NCBI GenBank assembly: GCA_050486105.1
Contig: JBJHCR010000068.1
Location: 1 to 22,820 of the forward strand
Origin: JAEXNA01 sp050486105
GTDB lineage: Bacteria; Vulcanimicrobiota; Xenobia; Xenobiales; JADMJV01
DNA: 22,820 bases
Direction of reading: 5' to 3'
Shown one piece after another: positions 1 through 7,921 of this stretch. Made by a program: the position numbers and the translations under genes. Each line of letters opens with the position of its first letter. Positions within the stretch are counted from its first letter, which is position 1. Under the pieces are notes generated by a model that was not told the origin of the DNA, made no database searches, and saw only the letters and a list, made by a program, of their open reading frames with translations.

Positions 1-1
1 C

Positions 2-1909
2 CTTATAAGGGTGGGACCGCAGGTTCCCAGACGCCTAGTGGGAGACCCATTGAGGTTGGGCCAGGTGTTGATCAATCTCGGTGGTAACGCAGTCAAGTTC
101 ACCGAGTCCGGTCAAGTGCTGGTGGCGGTAGAGCTGGTTCGAGCCGAGGAGCACGAAGTGGTGTTGGAATTTTCCGTCAGTGATACCGGACTCGGCATGA
201 CCCCGGAGCAAGTCTCCAGCTTATTTCAACCTTTCCAGCAAGCGGACAGTTCCACCACCAGGCGCTTCGGGGGGACCGGCTTGGGGTTGTCTATTTCCCA
301 GCGATTAGTGGCCTTGATGGGCGGGGAAATAGACGTGCAGTCCACCCCGGGTCTGGGCAGCAATTTCAGCTTCCAAGCAACATTCTTGCCCTCTACTTCG
401 GTTCCAACAGAGAGGCCTAAGCCAGAGTTGCCAAATTCCGATTTGTCGGTCTTGGTGGCCGATGACAACGCCGCAGCAAGGGAGATCATGGAGGGTCTCC
501 TCCGGGGGTTCGGGTTCTCGGTGACCGTCGTAGACGACGGTCTAAAGGCGGTTACTTCGGTGGAAGAGGCACTCCCCGGGCAGCCCTACGATATGGTCTT
601 TCTGGACTGGAAGATGCCGGGACTCGATGGATTGCAGACCTCCAAGAAGATCCTGGAACTCACCGCACCAGACTCGCCGAAGGTGATATTGGTTACGGCT
701 TACGAACGCGAAGAGATTTGGCGGCAAGCCGAGGAGCTTGGCCTTGACCTGATCTTGACCAAGCCTCTCAGCGAGAATCAGCTCTTGACCGCCGTTGAGG
801 CGTGCTATGGCGAGCACTCCAGAGAACCGCTCAAGTCTCAGGCCAAGAGTTCTCAGCACACCTTTGAGGGGCTCTCGGCTCTGGTGGTGGAAGACAATGT
901 TATCAATCAGCAGGTGGCTCAGGAACTCCTGGAGTTGTCAGGCTTTCGAGTGACCTTGGCCGAAAATGGTGCCGTGGCTCTCGAACAGTTGAAGACGGGT
1001 CACTTTGACGTGGTCTTGATGGATATGCAGATGCCGGTGATGGATGGGATTGAAGCGACGCGAGCAATCGTCTCTCAGAATCTTGCCCCGGACACTCCGG
1101 TCATCGCCATGACGGCCAACGCTCTCGGTGAAGACAAGGCGCGTTGTTATGACGCCGGGATGGTAGACCACATCAGTAAACCCATCGACCCGAAAGCTCT
1201 GACTTCAGTCCTGGCCAAGCATCTCAAGGTCAGTTCCGAGACCGCCGAACCCGAGCCCGACCTTGACTCCGCAGAGCGCAAAGCCCTGGCTGCCACCTTG
1301 AATCGCCGAGCCGGATTAGCCAGGGTTGCCGGAAATGAGACTTTGTATCGAAAGCTGCTGAGACGATTCTTGCAGGATCAGGCCGAGGCCCCAAAGGAGA
1401 TGAAGCAAGCTTTCGACCGTCTCCAGTGGGAGCAGCTTCATCATCAGGCCCACAATTTGAAAGGCGTGGCTGCCACTTTGGGTGCCGAACGTCTGGCTCA
1501 ACTCAGCGGGAAGCTGGAAAAGGCAGCCAAAGAGCAAGATGCGGTCAGCGTTCGCCGGGTGCTCAAGGTTTGGACCACCGCTCACAAAAAGCTTTGGATT
1601 GAAGCCCGGGAAGGGCTCGAAGATTCCGAAGAACAGCGCCAGGAGGCCGGAGGCTCGCAGCAGAAACCGGCTGCTCAGAACGGCCATCAGCCGTTGACGG
1701 TGGTAGCGCGGATGCTGGAGCTTCTGGATTCCGACCTGGCCGAGGCCATGCACGAGGGAGAGAAGTTGTGGCATCAACCCGAAGGTCAAGCAGAAACTGG
1801 AGATGGGATCTGCTTTGAAGAACTCCGAGAGGCTCTGGACTGTTTTGATACCGACAGGGCTCGGGACCTGCTCTCCCAGTTGAAGGAAAGGTTGGAAGCT
1901 CTTGGATAA
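2..1909 (+). CDS. Hybrid histidine kinase, 5' partial (HATPase-REC-REC-HPt)
   Basis: C-terminal 630-odd residues of a hybrid sensor kinase; the reading frame is open from base 2, so sensor domain and phospho-accepting HisKA helix lie upstream of the window. Numbering from the GTG at 11: residues 1-127 are a HATPase_c domain with N box (GDPLRLGQVLINL..N), G1 box DTGLGM and G2 box GGTGLGLS. Receiver 1 (about 145-265) has acidic pair DD, phospho-Asp D199 in FLDWKMPG, and K in TKPL. Receiver 2 (about 288-410) has VVEDN, D338 in LMDMQMP, SKPI. An HPt domain follows with H481 in AHNLKG. The last ~100 residues form a helical tail of the kind that often ends such kinases. All phosphotransfer residues visible are intact, so a His-Asp-His-Asp relay is plausible. 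The 3' end overlaps the next gene by 8 bp, suggesting the downstream receiver/phosphatase is its partner. Family call is certain; the signal sensed is not visible. Confidence 0.95.
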   Translation, partial: LIRVGPQVPRRLVGDPLRLGQVLINLGGNAVKFTESGQVLVAVELVRAEEHEVVLEFSVSDTGLGMTPEQVSSLFQPFQQADSSTTRRFGGTGLGLSISQRLVALMGGEIDVQSTPGLGSNFSFQATFLPSTSVPTERPKPELPNSDLSVLVADDNAAAREIMEGLLRGFGFSVTVVDDGLKAVTSVEEALPGQPYDMVFLDWKMPGLDGLQTSKKILELTAPDSPKVILVTAYEREEIWRQAEELGLDLILTKPLSENQLLTAVEACYGEHSREPLKSQAKSSQHTFEGLSALVVEDNVINQQVAQELLELSGFRVTLAENGAVALEQLKTGHFDVVLMDMQMPVMDGIEATRAIVSQNLAPDTPVIAMTANALGEDKARCYDAGMVDHISKPIDPKALTSVLAKHLKVSSETAEPEPDLDSAERKALAATLNRRAGLARVAGNETLYRKLLRRFLQDQAEAPKEMKQAFDRLQWEQLHHQAHNLKGVAATLGAERLAQLSGKLEKAAKEQDAVSVRRVLKVWTTAHKKLWIEAREGLEDSEEQRQEAGGSQQKPAAQNGHQPLTVVARMLELLDSDLAEAMHEGEKLWHQPEGQAETGDGICFEELREALDCFDTDRARDLLSQLKERLEALG

Positions 1910-3092
1910 GCAGAAGGTGCTCATTGTCGACGACACTCCGGAGAACATCCATGTATTGATGGAGACGTTGCGAGAAAGTTATAAGATTGTGGCCGCGACC
2001 AGCGGGGCTAAGGCTCTGCAATTGGCTGTCAAAGAGCCTTTGCCTGATTTGATCTTGCTGGACGTCATGATGCCGGGTATCGATGGCTATCAGGTTTGCG
2101 AGGAACTCAAGAACGACCCCCGCACCGAGCAGATCCCGGTGATCTTTGTGACCGCCTTGAATGAAGCCGGAGACGAAGAGCGCGGTCTAGAGTTAGGGGC
2201 GGTGGACTTCATTACTAAGCCCTTCCATCCTGGTTTGGTGAAGGCTCGCGTGCGCAATCAGTTGGAACTGAAGCGCCACCGAGACCATCTTGAGACCGAG
2301 GTGCAACGACGAACTCAAGAACTCCTTACCGCCAACGCTGCCCGGCAGAAACTCGAAAACGAGCTGGATGTGGCTCGCCGGTTGCAGCATTCCATGCTCC
2401 ACTCCGGTCAGCTGCAAATTCCTGAAAGCGGGGCTGCACTGGCGGCCATTCTCAGACCGGCGAGAGCGGTGGGCGGAGATCTCTATGATTATAGCCAAGG
2501 CAAAGAAGGAAAGCTCCTGTTCACCATTGGTGATGTGTCTGACAAAGGAGTGGCAGCGGCTCTCTTTATGGTTCGAGTTCTGACCCTGTTACGTTCTTTA
2601 GCGCCCAATTCCCAGAGTCCGGCCACTCTCCTGGCTGAGGTGAACGAGGCCCTCTGCCAAGATAACGATGCCTTGATGTTTGTCACCCTCTGCTGCTGTG
2701 AGATCGACTTGGCAACGAACCGTTTTTCTCTAGCCAGCGGTGGTCACGAACCTCCCATTTTGTTAGGGGCGGAGACGGCCCGATTCCTCACCGAGGAATC
2801 AGGCCCGGCCCTTGGGCTCTTGCCGGAAGCCGAGTTCCCGTTGAGTACCGGGACTTTGGCCCCCGGGCAGACACTCTTGCTCTACACCGACGGAATCACT
2901 GAAGCCGAGGATCAGGGTCAAAGTCCTTTCGGGGAAGAGCATTTGCTGGAAATCTGCAGTGAGGTTTCGCAATTCTCTCCTCAAGACTTGCTGCAGGCGA
3001 TCATCGATCAGGTAGGCAAACACGTATCCCATGCCGAGCAATCCGATGACCTAACACTCCTGGCTTTTCAAGCTGGAGGTGGAGAGAAGTGA
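1902..3092 (+). CDS. Response regulator with PP2C/SpoIIE (RsbU-like) phosphatase output
   Basis: A 396-residue protein that starts at TTG 1902, inside the end of the kinase gene, with GGAAG about 5 bases upstream. Residues 1-120 are a receiver: VLIVDDT, phospho-Asp D54 in LLDVMMPG, VTAL and TKPF. A predicted coiled-coil linker of about 40 residues (ELKRHRDHLETEVQRRTQEL) follows. The rest is a SpoIIE-type PP2C Ser/Thr phosphatase with metal-binding signatures ARAVGGDLYDY, IGDVSDKGVAAAL, LLYTDGITEAED and SDDLTLLAF. In known RsbU/RsbP-type systems such phosphatases dephosphorylate a STAS anti-anti-sigma protein; the STAS gene two places downstream is the obvious substrate. Phosphorylation of D54 by the upstream relay would be the switch. 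The 4-bp overlap with the next gene supports one transcript. Confidence 0.95.
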   Translation: MDKQKVLIVDDTPENIHVLMETLRESYKIVAATSGAKALQLAVKEPLPDLILLDVMMPGIDGYQVCEELKNDPRTEQIPVIFVTALNEAGDEERGLELGAVDFITKPFHPGLVKARVRNQLELKRHRDHLETEVQRRTQELLTANAARQKLENELDVARRLQHSMLHSGQLQIPESGAALAAILRPARAVGGDLYDYSQGKEGKLLFTIGDVSDKGVAAALFMVRVLTLLRSLAPNSQSPATLLAEVNEALCQDNDALMFVTLCCCEIDLATNRFSLASGGHEPPILLGAETARFLTEESGPALGLLPEAEFPLSTGTLAPGQTLLLYTDGITEAEDQGQSPFGEEHLLEICSEVSQFSPQDLLQAIIDQVGKHVSHAEQSDDLTLLAFQAGGGEK

Positions 3093-3505
3093 GCAGTCTG
3101 ACTCGAGAGTTCCCAGCGATGGTCTGTGAAGTCGGGCCCTTTCAGAGGTTTCTTGAGGATCTCCTTCGCACGCACAGTTTCTCCGAAGACCTGATTCACG
3201 ACCTCAGCCTCGTTTCCGAGGAACTCTTGGTGAACATCATTTCTCACGGCTACCGAGAGAGGACTGCCGGACGTATACAGGTGCAGGTCGAATTGCTTAC
3301 GGAGCAACGGGTCAGGCTGACTTTCCGTGACGACGCCAAGGCTTTCGATCCTCTAGAGGCCGAAGAACGCGATCCTGATGACGAGCGCTTGGGCGGCTGG
3401 GGAATCCCCATGCTCAAGATCTTGACCGACCTTCTCGAATATCGTCGGGAGGCTGAGTATAATGTTCTGGTTCTAGAGCGCTCCGAGAGGGATTCTTCCG
3501 ACTGA
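3089..3505 (+). CDS. RsbW-like anti-sigma factor / serine kinase (HATPase_c_2)
   Basis: A 138-residue protein starting at GTG 3089 in a GTGA overlap with the phosphatase gene; AGGTGGAGAG just upstream is the ribosome site. It is a stand-alone GHKL ATPase of the RsbW/SpoIIAB class: N box EELLVN..SH (N49, H53), a G1-like box DDAKAFDPL (D81/D82) and a G2-like GGWGIPML (102-109). Members bind a sigma factor, or another target, and phosphorylate the STAS antagonist. The G1 box has Ala where the canonical DxGxG glycine would be, which is common in this subfamily. Its position between the phosphatase and the STAS protein fits a complete partner switch. No cognate sigma gene is adjacent, so the target is unknown; it may not be a sigma factor. 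Confidence 0.9.
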   Translation: MSSLTREFPAMVCEVGPFQRFLEDLLRTHSFSEDLIHDLSLVSEELLVNIISHGYRERTAGRIQVQVELLTEQRVRLTFRDDAKAFDPLEAEERDPDDERLGGWGIPMLKILTDLLEYRREAEYNVLVLERSERDSSD

Positions 3506-3543
3506 TCATCGAACCGACGGTCAGGGAAAAGGGAGGCTAGTCT

Positions 3544-3909
3544 ATGGCACTCAATATTGAAGTTTTTCGCTCTGACGAAGGAAAATGCAAAATCGAAGTG
3601 GTCGGTCGTCTCGACACCAACACAGCGCCTCGATTTGATGAAGCGGTGCAAGCCATCGATCATGAAGCATACCCGGTAAAAATTGTCGACCTGGCAAAGT
3701 TGGAGTACGTGAGCAGTGCAGGTGTCCGCTCGCTATTCAAAGGCAGGAAAGCAGCCCACGACGCTGGAGGTCAGTTTTTGCTGTTGAACCCTCAACCCCA
3801 AGTGAAGAAGGTCTTCGACATCATTAAAGCCCTCCCCACCACCTCGGTTTTCACCAATGAAGAAGAGATGGACCGCTACCTCGACGCCATGCAGCGCAAA
3901 AGTCGCTGA
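3544..3909 (+). CDS. STAS-domain anti-sigma factor antagonist (RsbV/SpoIIAA-like)
   Basis: A 121-residue single STAS domain starting at ATG 3544, with GGGAGG 8 bases upstream. The family signature DTNTAP and the phosphorylation loop YVSSAGVR are present; S58 matches the serine phosphorylated by the RsbW/SpoIIAB kinase in characterised homologues. Dephosphorylated antagonist would bind the upstream RsbW-like protein and free its target. It lies 38 bp after the kinase gene on the same strand, so it is likely the last gene of the operon. No terminator with a T tract is visible in the 154 bp that follow. Confidence 0.93.
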   Translation: MALNIEVFRSDEGKCKIEVVGRLDTNTAPRFDEAVQAIDHEAYPVKIVDLAKLEYVSSAGVRSLFKGRKAAHDAGGQFLLLNPQPQVKKVFDIIKALPTTSVFTNEEEMDRYLDAMQRKSR

Positions 3910-4063
3910 AGGGGCTCAGTCCGTCTGACATTTTACAAGATCGACAAATATAGCTGACCTGGTTTTGGTAGACTGCTGAGAACAACCCGGGGTCTTGAGA
4001 TTTCTGGCGCTGACGACAGCCCAAGTCTTGGAACAAAACAGACCCCACTAAGGTGGAGCAGCT

Positions 4064-6016
4064 ATGGAAATATTGATCAATCGACAACCCGCTTCCGTCG
4101 TGAGGCCAAACCAGGCTGCGACTGCTCCTGAGTTGGAAGAAACAGGCACCACGGACCACGAGACCCCCAATCTGGATCAAGTTCAACTCACCGTTTCTGC
4201 TGCTACTCCTTCGCCGGAAGACTTGGCCAAGGCTGAGCAGGCTGAACGGATCAGTGCCTATGTTCAAGACAAGAAGATCGAAGGAGCCAAGCATCTTCGG
4301 AGCGCTATGGGGCTCATGGCCGGGCAGCTAACCGGCATGGCGATCGGTTCTATGATCTTTGCCCCGCTGGCGTTCAAGTTTGGAAATCTCTATATCGCTA
4401 CCGGCGGGGCGGCTCTCACCGGAGGAGCCATGGCCCTGTTGGGGAGCAAATTGGCCAGCAGACCGGTTCAGGGACCCAAAGACAACGGACTGGCCGAAGG
4501 GGCCCTCACTGCAGGGGCGGCTCTGCGCTCTTTGCCGAACATCGCCTACCCTACACTGGTGGGGCACACCGAGGCTCAGAAGGCTGTCGTCTACGGAGCT
4601 CTCGATAAGCTTCCCCTGAGCGGAGTGACCAGTACTCCCACCATCGACTTTGTCACCGGCATGGATCAAGCAGGAGCAGCAGGTTTGGCCACGCCTTTGT
4701 TCTCGCAAAGTCGGGTCTTTCTGGATCGCACCAATATGGCTTATTCCGACGCTTTCATGGAAGAGGTCACCATCCACGAAATTGGTCACACTTATGATTT
4801 CACCAAGGGCGCCGGACCCATCGGCAACATCAGTCATCGGGGAGGGGGATTCGGAAAGGCGCCCTTCATCAGCGACTACGCCCATACCAACCGTATGGAG
4901 GACTTCGCGGAAAGCTACACCAGCTATCACCTAGAGCCCGAGCGACTAGCCGAAGTGGCTCCCGACAAGTACGCGGCGCTCGAGCGAGTGCAGCAGCCCG
5001 GAGTGGTCGAGCATTCTCTGGATCGCCCTTCCGTGAGAGATGCCGGCAAGCGTATCGGAACGGCCTTCGAACGAGCGCCACGACTGCGAAACCTTTTGGC
5101 TCTGGGCTCCAGTCTTCTGTCCCCGTTCCAACTCTATCGAGGGGCGGCCAACTATGAGCACGGGGTGCAATCCGGCGATAAGGAGACCCTCTTCAACTCC
5201 AAAATGCAGCTCGCCATGGGCAGTACTCTCTTCTTTCCGGGCACAGCTCCACTGAGTTTGGCGGTAGCTATCGATAGGATGGCCGTCAATCAGCAATTGA
5301 AAGATGGCAGCATGACCGCCGATGAGGCCAATGCTCACGCCGACAAGGTTCTGACTCTGGCAACCGGGCCCTTCGGATTCGTGGCCTCATCATTGCAGGA
5401 CGAACTCAAGCGAGGAGGCTTGCTCACCGAGGCGCAACACTTGGGAGTAGACGATTTTCAGCTCTCCTCTTCGGACTCCAAGGCCGGCCGAAGCGCCGCC
5501 TGGATGGCCGGAGGATTCGCTTTGGGAGCGGCGGCCGGAGGGGTCCTGACCCCTCTTCTTCATGCCAGTTCGGCGGTAGGCATCGTAGGTCAGGCGGCAA
5601 ACGGAACCTGGCTTGGTGGTTTGGCCGGAGCCGCCCTCGGGTTGGGGATGGGCCATCTGACCCGCACCCAGAGCTCAGGATTTGGGCTGGACCAGCAAGC
5701 TTCTGCGCTGACTAAAGAAGACAAGTCCCTTCTCACCAAACTCACCGTGCCTACGGTGCTCGGAGGGGCCGCCGGGGCGGTGGCCGGAGGGTACGCAGGG
5801 AGCCAGGCGGGACGCTTGTTGGGTCAAAGCGTTGCTGGAGCGGTAGGGGGCGTGACCGGAGCCACGGTAGGACAGTATCTGGGTATGCTGGGAGGCTCTT
5901 ATGCCGCAGCCAAGGGTGGAGCCAAAGTCGGCGCCGCCTGGGCCGGACTGGGTAAACAGCCTTCGCCATCCCGGCGGCAGACTGAGGAGACCAGGGCGGA
6001 ACGTTTGGCTTCTTGA
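4064..6016 (+). CDS. HEXXH zinc metallopeptidase-like protein with glycine-rich membrane segments
   Basis: A 650-residue protein of no family I can name. Start ATG 4064 is preceded by AAGGTGGAG. There is no signal peptide; residues 1-75 are polar and likely disordered. Residues 81-130 form a Gly/Ala-rich hydrophobic segment. Residues about 185-300 hold a metalloprotease core: HEIGH at 238-242 and a downstream MEDFAESY with E283 as likely third zinc ligand, as in gluzincin/anthrax lethal factor-like folds, which often show the (E)DFAE(S) motif. After a region with further hydrophobic stretches come two long glycine-zipper blocks, about 473-531 and 562-630, ending in a charged tail. The combination suggests a membrane-inserting or exported peptidase, possibly an effector or toxin; that is inference. 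Its nearest analogues here are the two other glycine-rich proteins at 8440-9198 and 9456-10247. Confidence 0.8.
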   Translation: MEILINRQPASVVRPNQAATAPELEETGTTDHETPNLDQVQLTVSAATPSPEDLAKAEQAERISAYVQDKKIEGAKHLRSAMGLMAGQLTGMAIGSMIFAPLAFKFGNLYIATGGAALTGGAMALLGSKLASRPVQGPKDNGLAEGALTAGAALRSLPNIAYPTLVGHTEAQKAVVYGALDKLPLSGVTSTPTIDFVTGMDQAGAAGLATPLFSQSRVFLDRTNMAYSDAFMEEVTIHEIGHTYDFTKGAGPIGNISHRGGGFGKAPFISDYAHTNRMEDFAESYTSYHLEPERLAEVAPDKYAALERVQQPGVVEHSLDRPSVRDAGKRIGTAFERAPRLRNLLALGSSLLSPFQLYRGAANYEHGVQSGDKETLFNSKMQLAMGSTLFFPGTAPLSLAVAIDRMAVNQQLKDGSMTADEANAHADKVLTLATGPFGFVASSLQDELKRGGLLTEAQHLGVDDFQLSSSDSKAGRSAAWMAGGFALGAAAGGVLTPLLHASSAVGIVGQAANGTWLGGLAGAALGLGMGHLTRTQSSGFGLDQQASALTKEDKSLLTKLTVPTVLGGAAGAVAGGYAGSQAGRLLGQSVAGAVGGVTGATVGQYLGMLGGSYAAAKGGAKVGAAWAGLGKQPSPSRRQTEETRAERLAS

Positions 6017-6058
6017 GCAAGAAGGTCCCTCTTGGGTGATCGGACTTCCCTTGATTCT

Positions 6059-6097
6059 ACATTCAACTAAGATGATTTAAGTTGAATGTGTTAGAAT
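6059..6097. promoter_or_regulatory. Perfect 10-bp inverted repeat next to a -10-like hexamer
   Basis: ACATTCAACT (6059-6068) and AGTTGAATGT (6080-6089) are perfect reverse complements around an 11-nt AT-rich spacer. TAGAAT at 6092-6097, a -10-like hexamer, directly follows and the pseudopilin GTG lies 8 bases further on. There is no T tract, so an operator for the pilin pair is more likely than a terminator for the upstream gene. No good -35 is visible at 16-18 bp, which fits activator dependence or a non-housekeeping sigma. The repeat is seen; the role is inferred. Confidence 0.45.
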
Positions 6098-6105
6098 AGG
6101 GAATC

Positions 6106-6522
6106 GTGAGACGCCGTCTGATCAGGGGCCATAATTTGCTGGAGATGATCATTGCTTGTATGCTGTTTGTCTCTGTCACCACCAGTCTCGTTATGGTTTG
6201 GGTGTATCACTCGCGAACCATGGAAAAGTCCGGTGGTCGTCTGGTCGGGCAATTCTTGGCTCACCAACTCATGGAAGAATGTCTGGCTGCGGGCCATGAG
6301 GCTGTCGGCACCTTGACTGGTCCCCAGCAGCCTATCTTGCTCACCGAGAGGGTCCGAGGAGTCGAGAAGACCGTAGAGTATTTTCCTGAGATCACGGTGT
6401 CCGGTGCGACCGTGGACGGGGAAGTGATGAGACAGGTCCGCGTTCGAGTGGAATGGTACGAATCCGGAGGGCGGGGGTCGGTGGAGTACTCCTCTCTGCT
6501 GGCTCCGGTGGGAGGTCCGTAG
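6106..6522 (+). CDS. Type IV pilin-like / pseudopilin protein (PilV-like)
   Basis: A 138-residue protein starting at GTG 6106 with AGGGA 3-4 bases upstream. A short basic leader MRRRLIRG precedes a prepilin peptidase site G8/H9 with Glu at +5 (GHNLLEMIIA) and then a hydrophobic helix of about 20 residues ending VWVYHSR. This is the class III signal of type IV pilins and type II secretion pseudopilins; +1 is His instead of the usual Phe/Met. The rest is a short beta-type domain without recognisable specificity. The next gene is another prepilin, as in PilV-PilW/minor-pilin pairs. No ATPase, platform or peptidase gene is nearby, so assembly machinery must be elsewhere. Confidence 0.8.
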   Translation: MRRRLIRGHNLLEMIIACMLFVSVTTSLVMVWVYHSRTMEKSGGRLVGQFLAHQLMEECLAAGHEAVGTLTGPQQPILLTERVRGVEKTVEYFPEITVSGATVDGEVMRQVRVRVEWYESGGRGSVEYSSLLAPVGGP

Positions 6523-6525
6523 GCA

Positions 6526-7158
6526 GTGGTTCAGGGCAGACAAAGCCAGAATCTTGGAGGAACGACCATTGCCGAGTTGCTGGTGGTCATGTTTCTCTTC
6601 GGCATTCTGCTCTACGCAGCGTTTCTCTTCGTTGACCGGAGTGTAACTCTCTATCGGGATCATTCCGATGCTCTGGAGATGCGTCAAGAGGCCCTTTTTG
6701 GCTTGTCACGCATGGCCACCGAGTTGAGAGATTCGGCGCGTTCATCGATCTCCATAGACGACACGGTTGGAAGTTCGGGGCTCGTCTTCACCTCGAATAA
6801 AGGGCCTACAGGGAACGCCGAATTCAATGCCAACTCCGGACGAGTTTTTTGGCAGAAGTTTGTCTGCTATTATCAGGATGAAATGTCGAATGAGGTCGGA
6901 GTGGTTAATCGTAAAGAAGAGTATCTTCTTCAACCGGAATCCGACTTCGTGCCGGACCCCTCAGGGCAGAGCCCGCCGAGGTTGCCGGGATACTTTCGAT
7001 CGAACGGTGCCCTGCGCCCGACTCTCATTGCCAAGAATGTCTCTGTGCTGGAGTTTGAGATGGAAGCCGATCTCATCGAGGTCCTGATGGTGATCCGTCT
7101 AGAGCGCCGATACGAGCACCTCATTGAGGTTAGAACAAAGGTTTTTCCGCGCTCATAA
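6526..7158 (+). CDS. Type IV pilin-like / pseudopilin protein (PilW/GspJ-like)
   Basis: A 210-residue protein starting at GTG 6526, 3 bases after the previous stop, with GGAGG at 6511-6515. The leader contains the prepilin site G/TTIAELLVV (Glu at +5) followed by a hydrophobic helix VVMFLFGILLYAAFLFV. The length and the pattern of a regular helix after the membrane part (ALFGLSRMATELRDSARSS) resemble PilW and GspJ-type minor pilins. Likely role: minor component of a type IV pilus or of a type II secretion pseudopilus, cotranscribed with the preceding prepilin. Specific subfamily cannot be decided from sequence reading. Confidence 0.78.
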   Translation: MVQGRQSQNLGGTTIAELLVVMFLFGILLYAAFLFVDRSVTLYRDHSDALEMRQEALFGLSRMATELRDSARSSISIDDTVGSSGLVFTSNKGPTGNAEFNANSGRVFWQKFVCYYQDEMSNEVGVVNRKEEYLLQPESDFVPDPSGQSPPRLPGYFRSNGALRPTLIAKNVSVLEFEMEADLIEVLMVIRLERRYEHLIEVRTKVFPRS

Positions 7159-7227
7159 AGGCTTCGGAAGGTCTATGGCCAAACGAGATTGGGCGACTTG
7201 TGTTTCGGATAGTTAGGTGAAATGTGA

Positions 7228-7722
7228 ATGTTAAAAAGAATAGTGAGATCGATCCTTGGAGCGTCCGATGACAGGCAGCAAACCTCTGAAGGACTTCAAT
7301 GTCTGACCTGCGGTGCCCCCCTGGCTCCCCTCTCGCAGGCCCAAAATGGTCTTCTGCGCTGTCCTACCTGCTCCGGGACTTGGCTTACCTCCGAGGCCTT
7401 GAAATCGGTCCTGGAAGAAGCCGCAGCATCGGAGTCCGAAGCCCCCGAGGCCGTGAGTGGTGATGGAGAAGCCGATATCGGGCACACCTTTGCTCCCTCC
7501 AGAACAAAGAGAGGTTGCCCCGTGTGCCACTCGGAGATGCTCAACCATAAGTTCGAAGAATCCGGGGTCTGGGTGGACACCTGCGAAGCCGGCCACGGAA
7601 TATGGTTAGACAAGGGTGAGTTGAAGCTCTTGGCCAGGCGGAGCCGGTCTCGCCCCAACCAGGTCGGCGACTGTGACCGCTTCGAAGACGCCGTGGCCGA
7701 TCTGCTCATCGACATCTTGTAG
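7228..7722 (+). CDS. Double zinc-ribbon (zf-TFIIB type) protein
   Basis: A 164-residue protein starting at ATG 7228; AGGTGA 7 bases upstream. It has two zinc ribbons of the TFIIB-like type seen in small bacterial proteins: CLTCGAPL...LRCPTCSGTWL near residues 25-53, and CPVCHSEM...WVDTCEAGHGIWLDKGEL near 97-133. The two ribbons are linked by an acidic, Ala/Glu-rich stretch. The pattern C-x2-C...C-x(2-4)-[CH]-G-x-W-L is the family hallmark. Proteins of this type have no agreed function; nucleic-acid or protein binding is assumed. The 69 bp upstream contain nothing distinctive, so it may belong to the transcription unit of the pilin pair. Confidence 0.75.
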   Translation: MLKRIVRSILGASDDRQQTSEGLQCLTCGAPLAPLSQAQNGLLRCPTCSGTWLTSEALKSVLEEAAASESEAPEAVSGDGEADIGHTFAPSRTKRGCPVCHSEMLNHKFEESGVWVDTCEAGHGIWLDKGELKLLARRSRSRPNQVGDCDRFEDAVADLLIDIL

Positions 7723-7757
7723 GTCTGTGCCCCTGTGCCTTGATTTGGACGGTGGAG

Positions 7758-7867
7758 CTGGGTGAGGAGGCGCCGCTGTACCGAGCACCTGACATTTTAG
7801 GTGTCGGTGTCTGAGCGAGGTTCGATACGAACAGCACCCAGAGGGCATCCCGTGACTCCTCACCCAG
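7758..7867. other. Candidate structured RNA or complex terminator in convergent gap
   Basis: CTGGGTGAGGAG at 7758-7769 is perfectly complementary to CTCCTCACCCAG at 7856-7867. Nested inside are ACCGA-g-CACCT (7780-7790) pairing with AGGTGTCGGT (7799-7808), a 10-bp stem with one bulged base and an 8-nt loop, and GTTCG-ATA-CGAAC (7820-7832). GCTGT (7775-7779) can also pair with ACAGC (7831-7835), which competes with the second hairpin. The gap lies between converging genes, so either strand could be transcribed. There is no T tract for a simple intrinsic terminator. It matches no RNA family I recognise. Confidence 0.4.
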
Positions 7868-7921
7868 AGTGCGGACAAGTCCAGGTGCAAAGATATAGCA
7901 GGCCCCACTGACGCCAGGGTC

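Noticed and set aside
3925..7799. Shared 10-mer TGACATTTTA near 3927 and 7790
   Set aside because: Flanks differ and no further similarity; probably chance.
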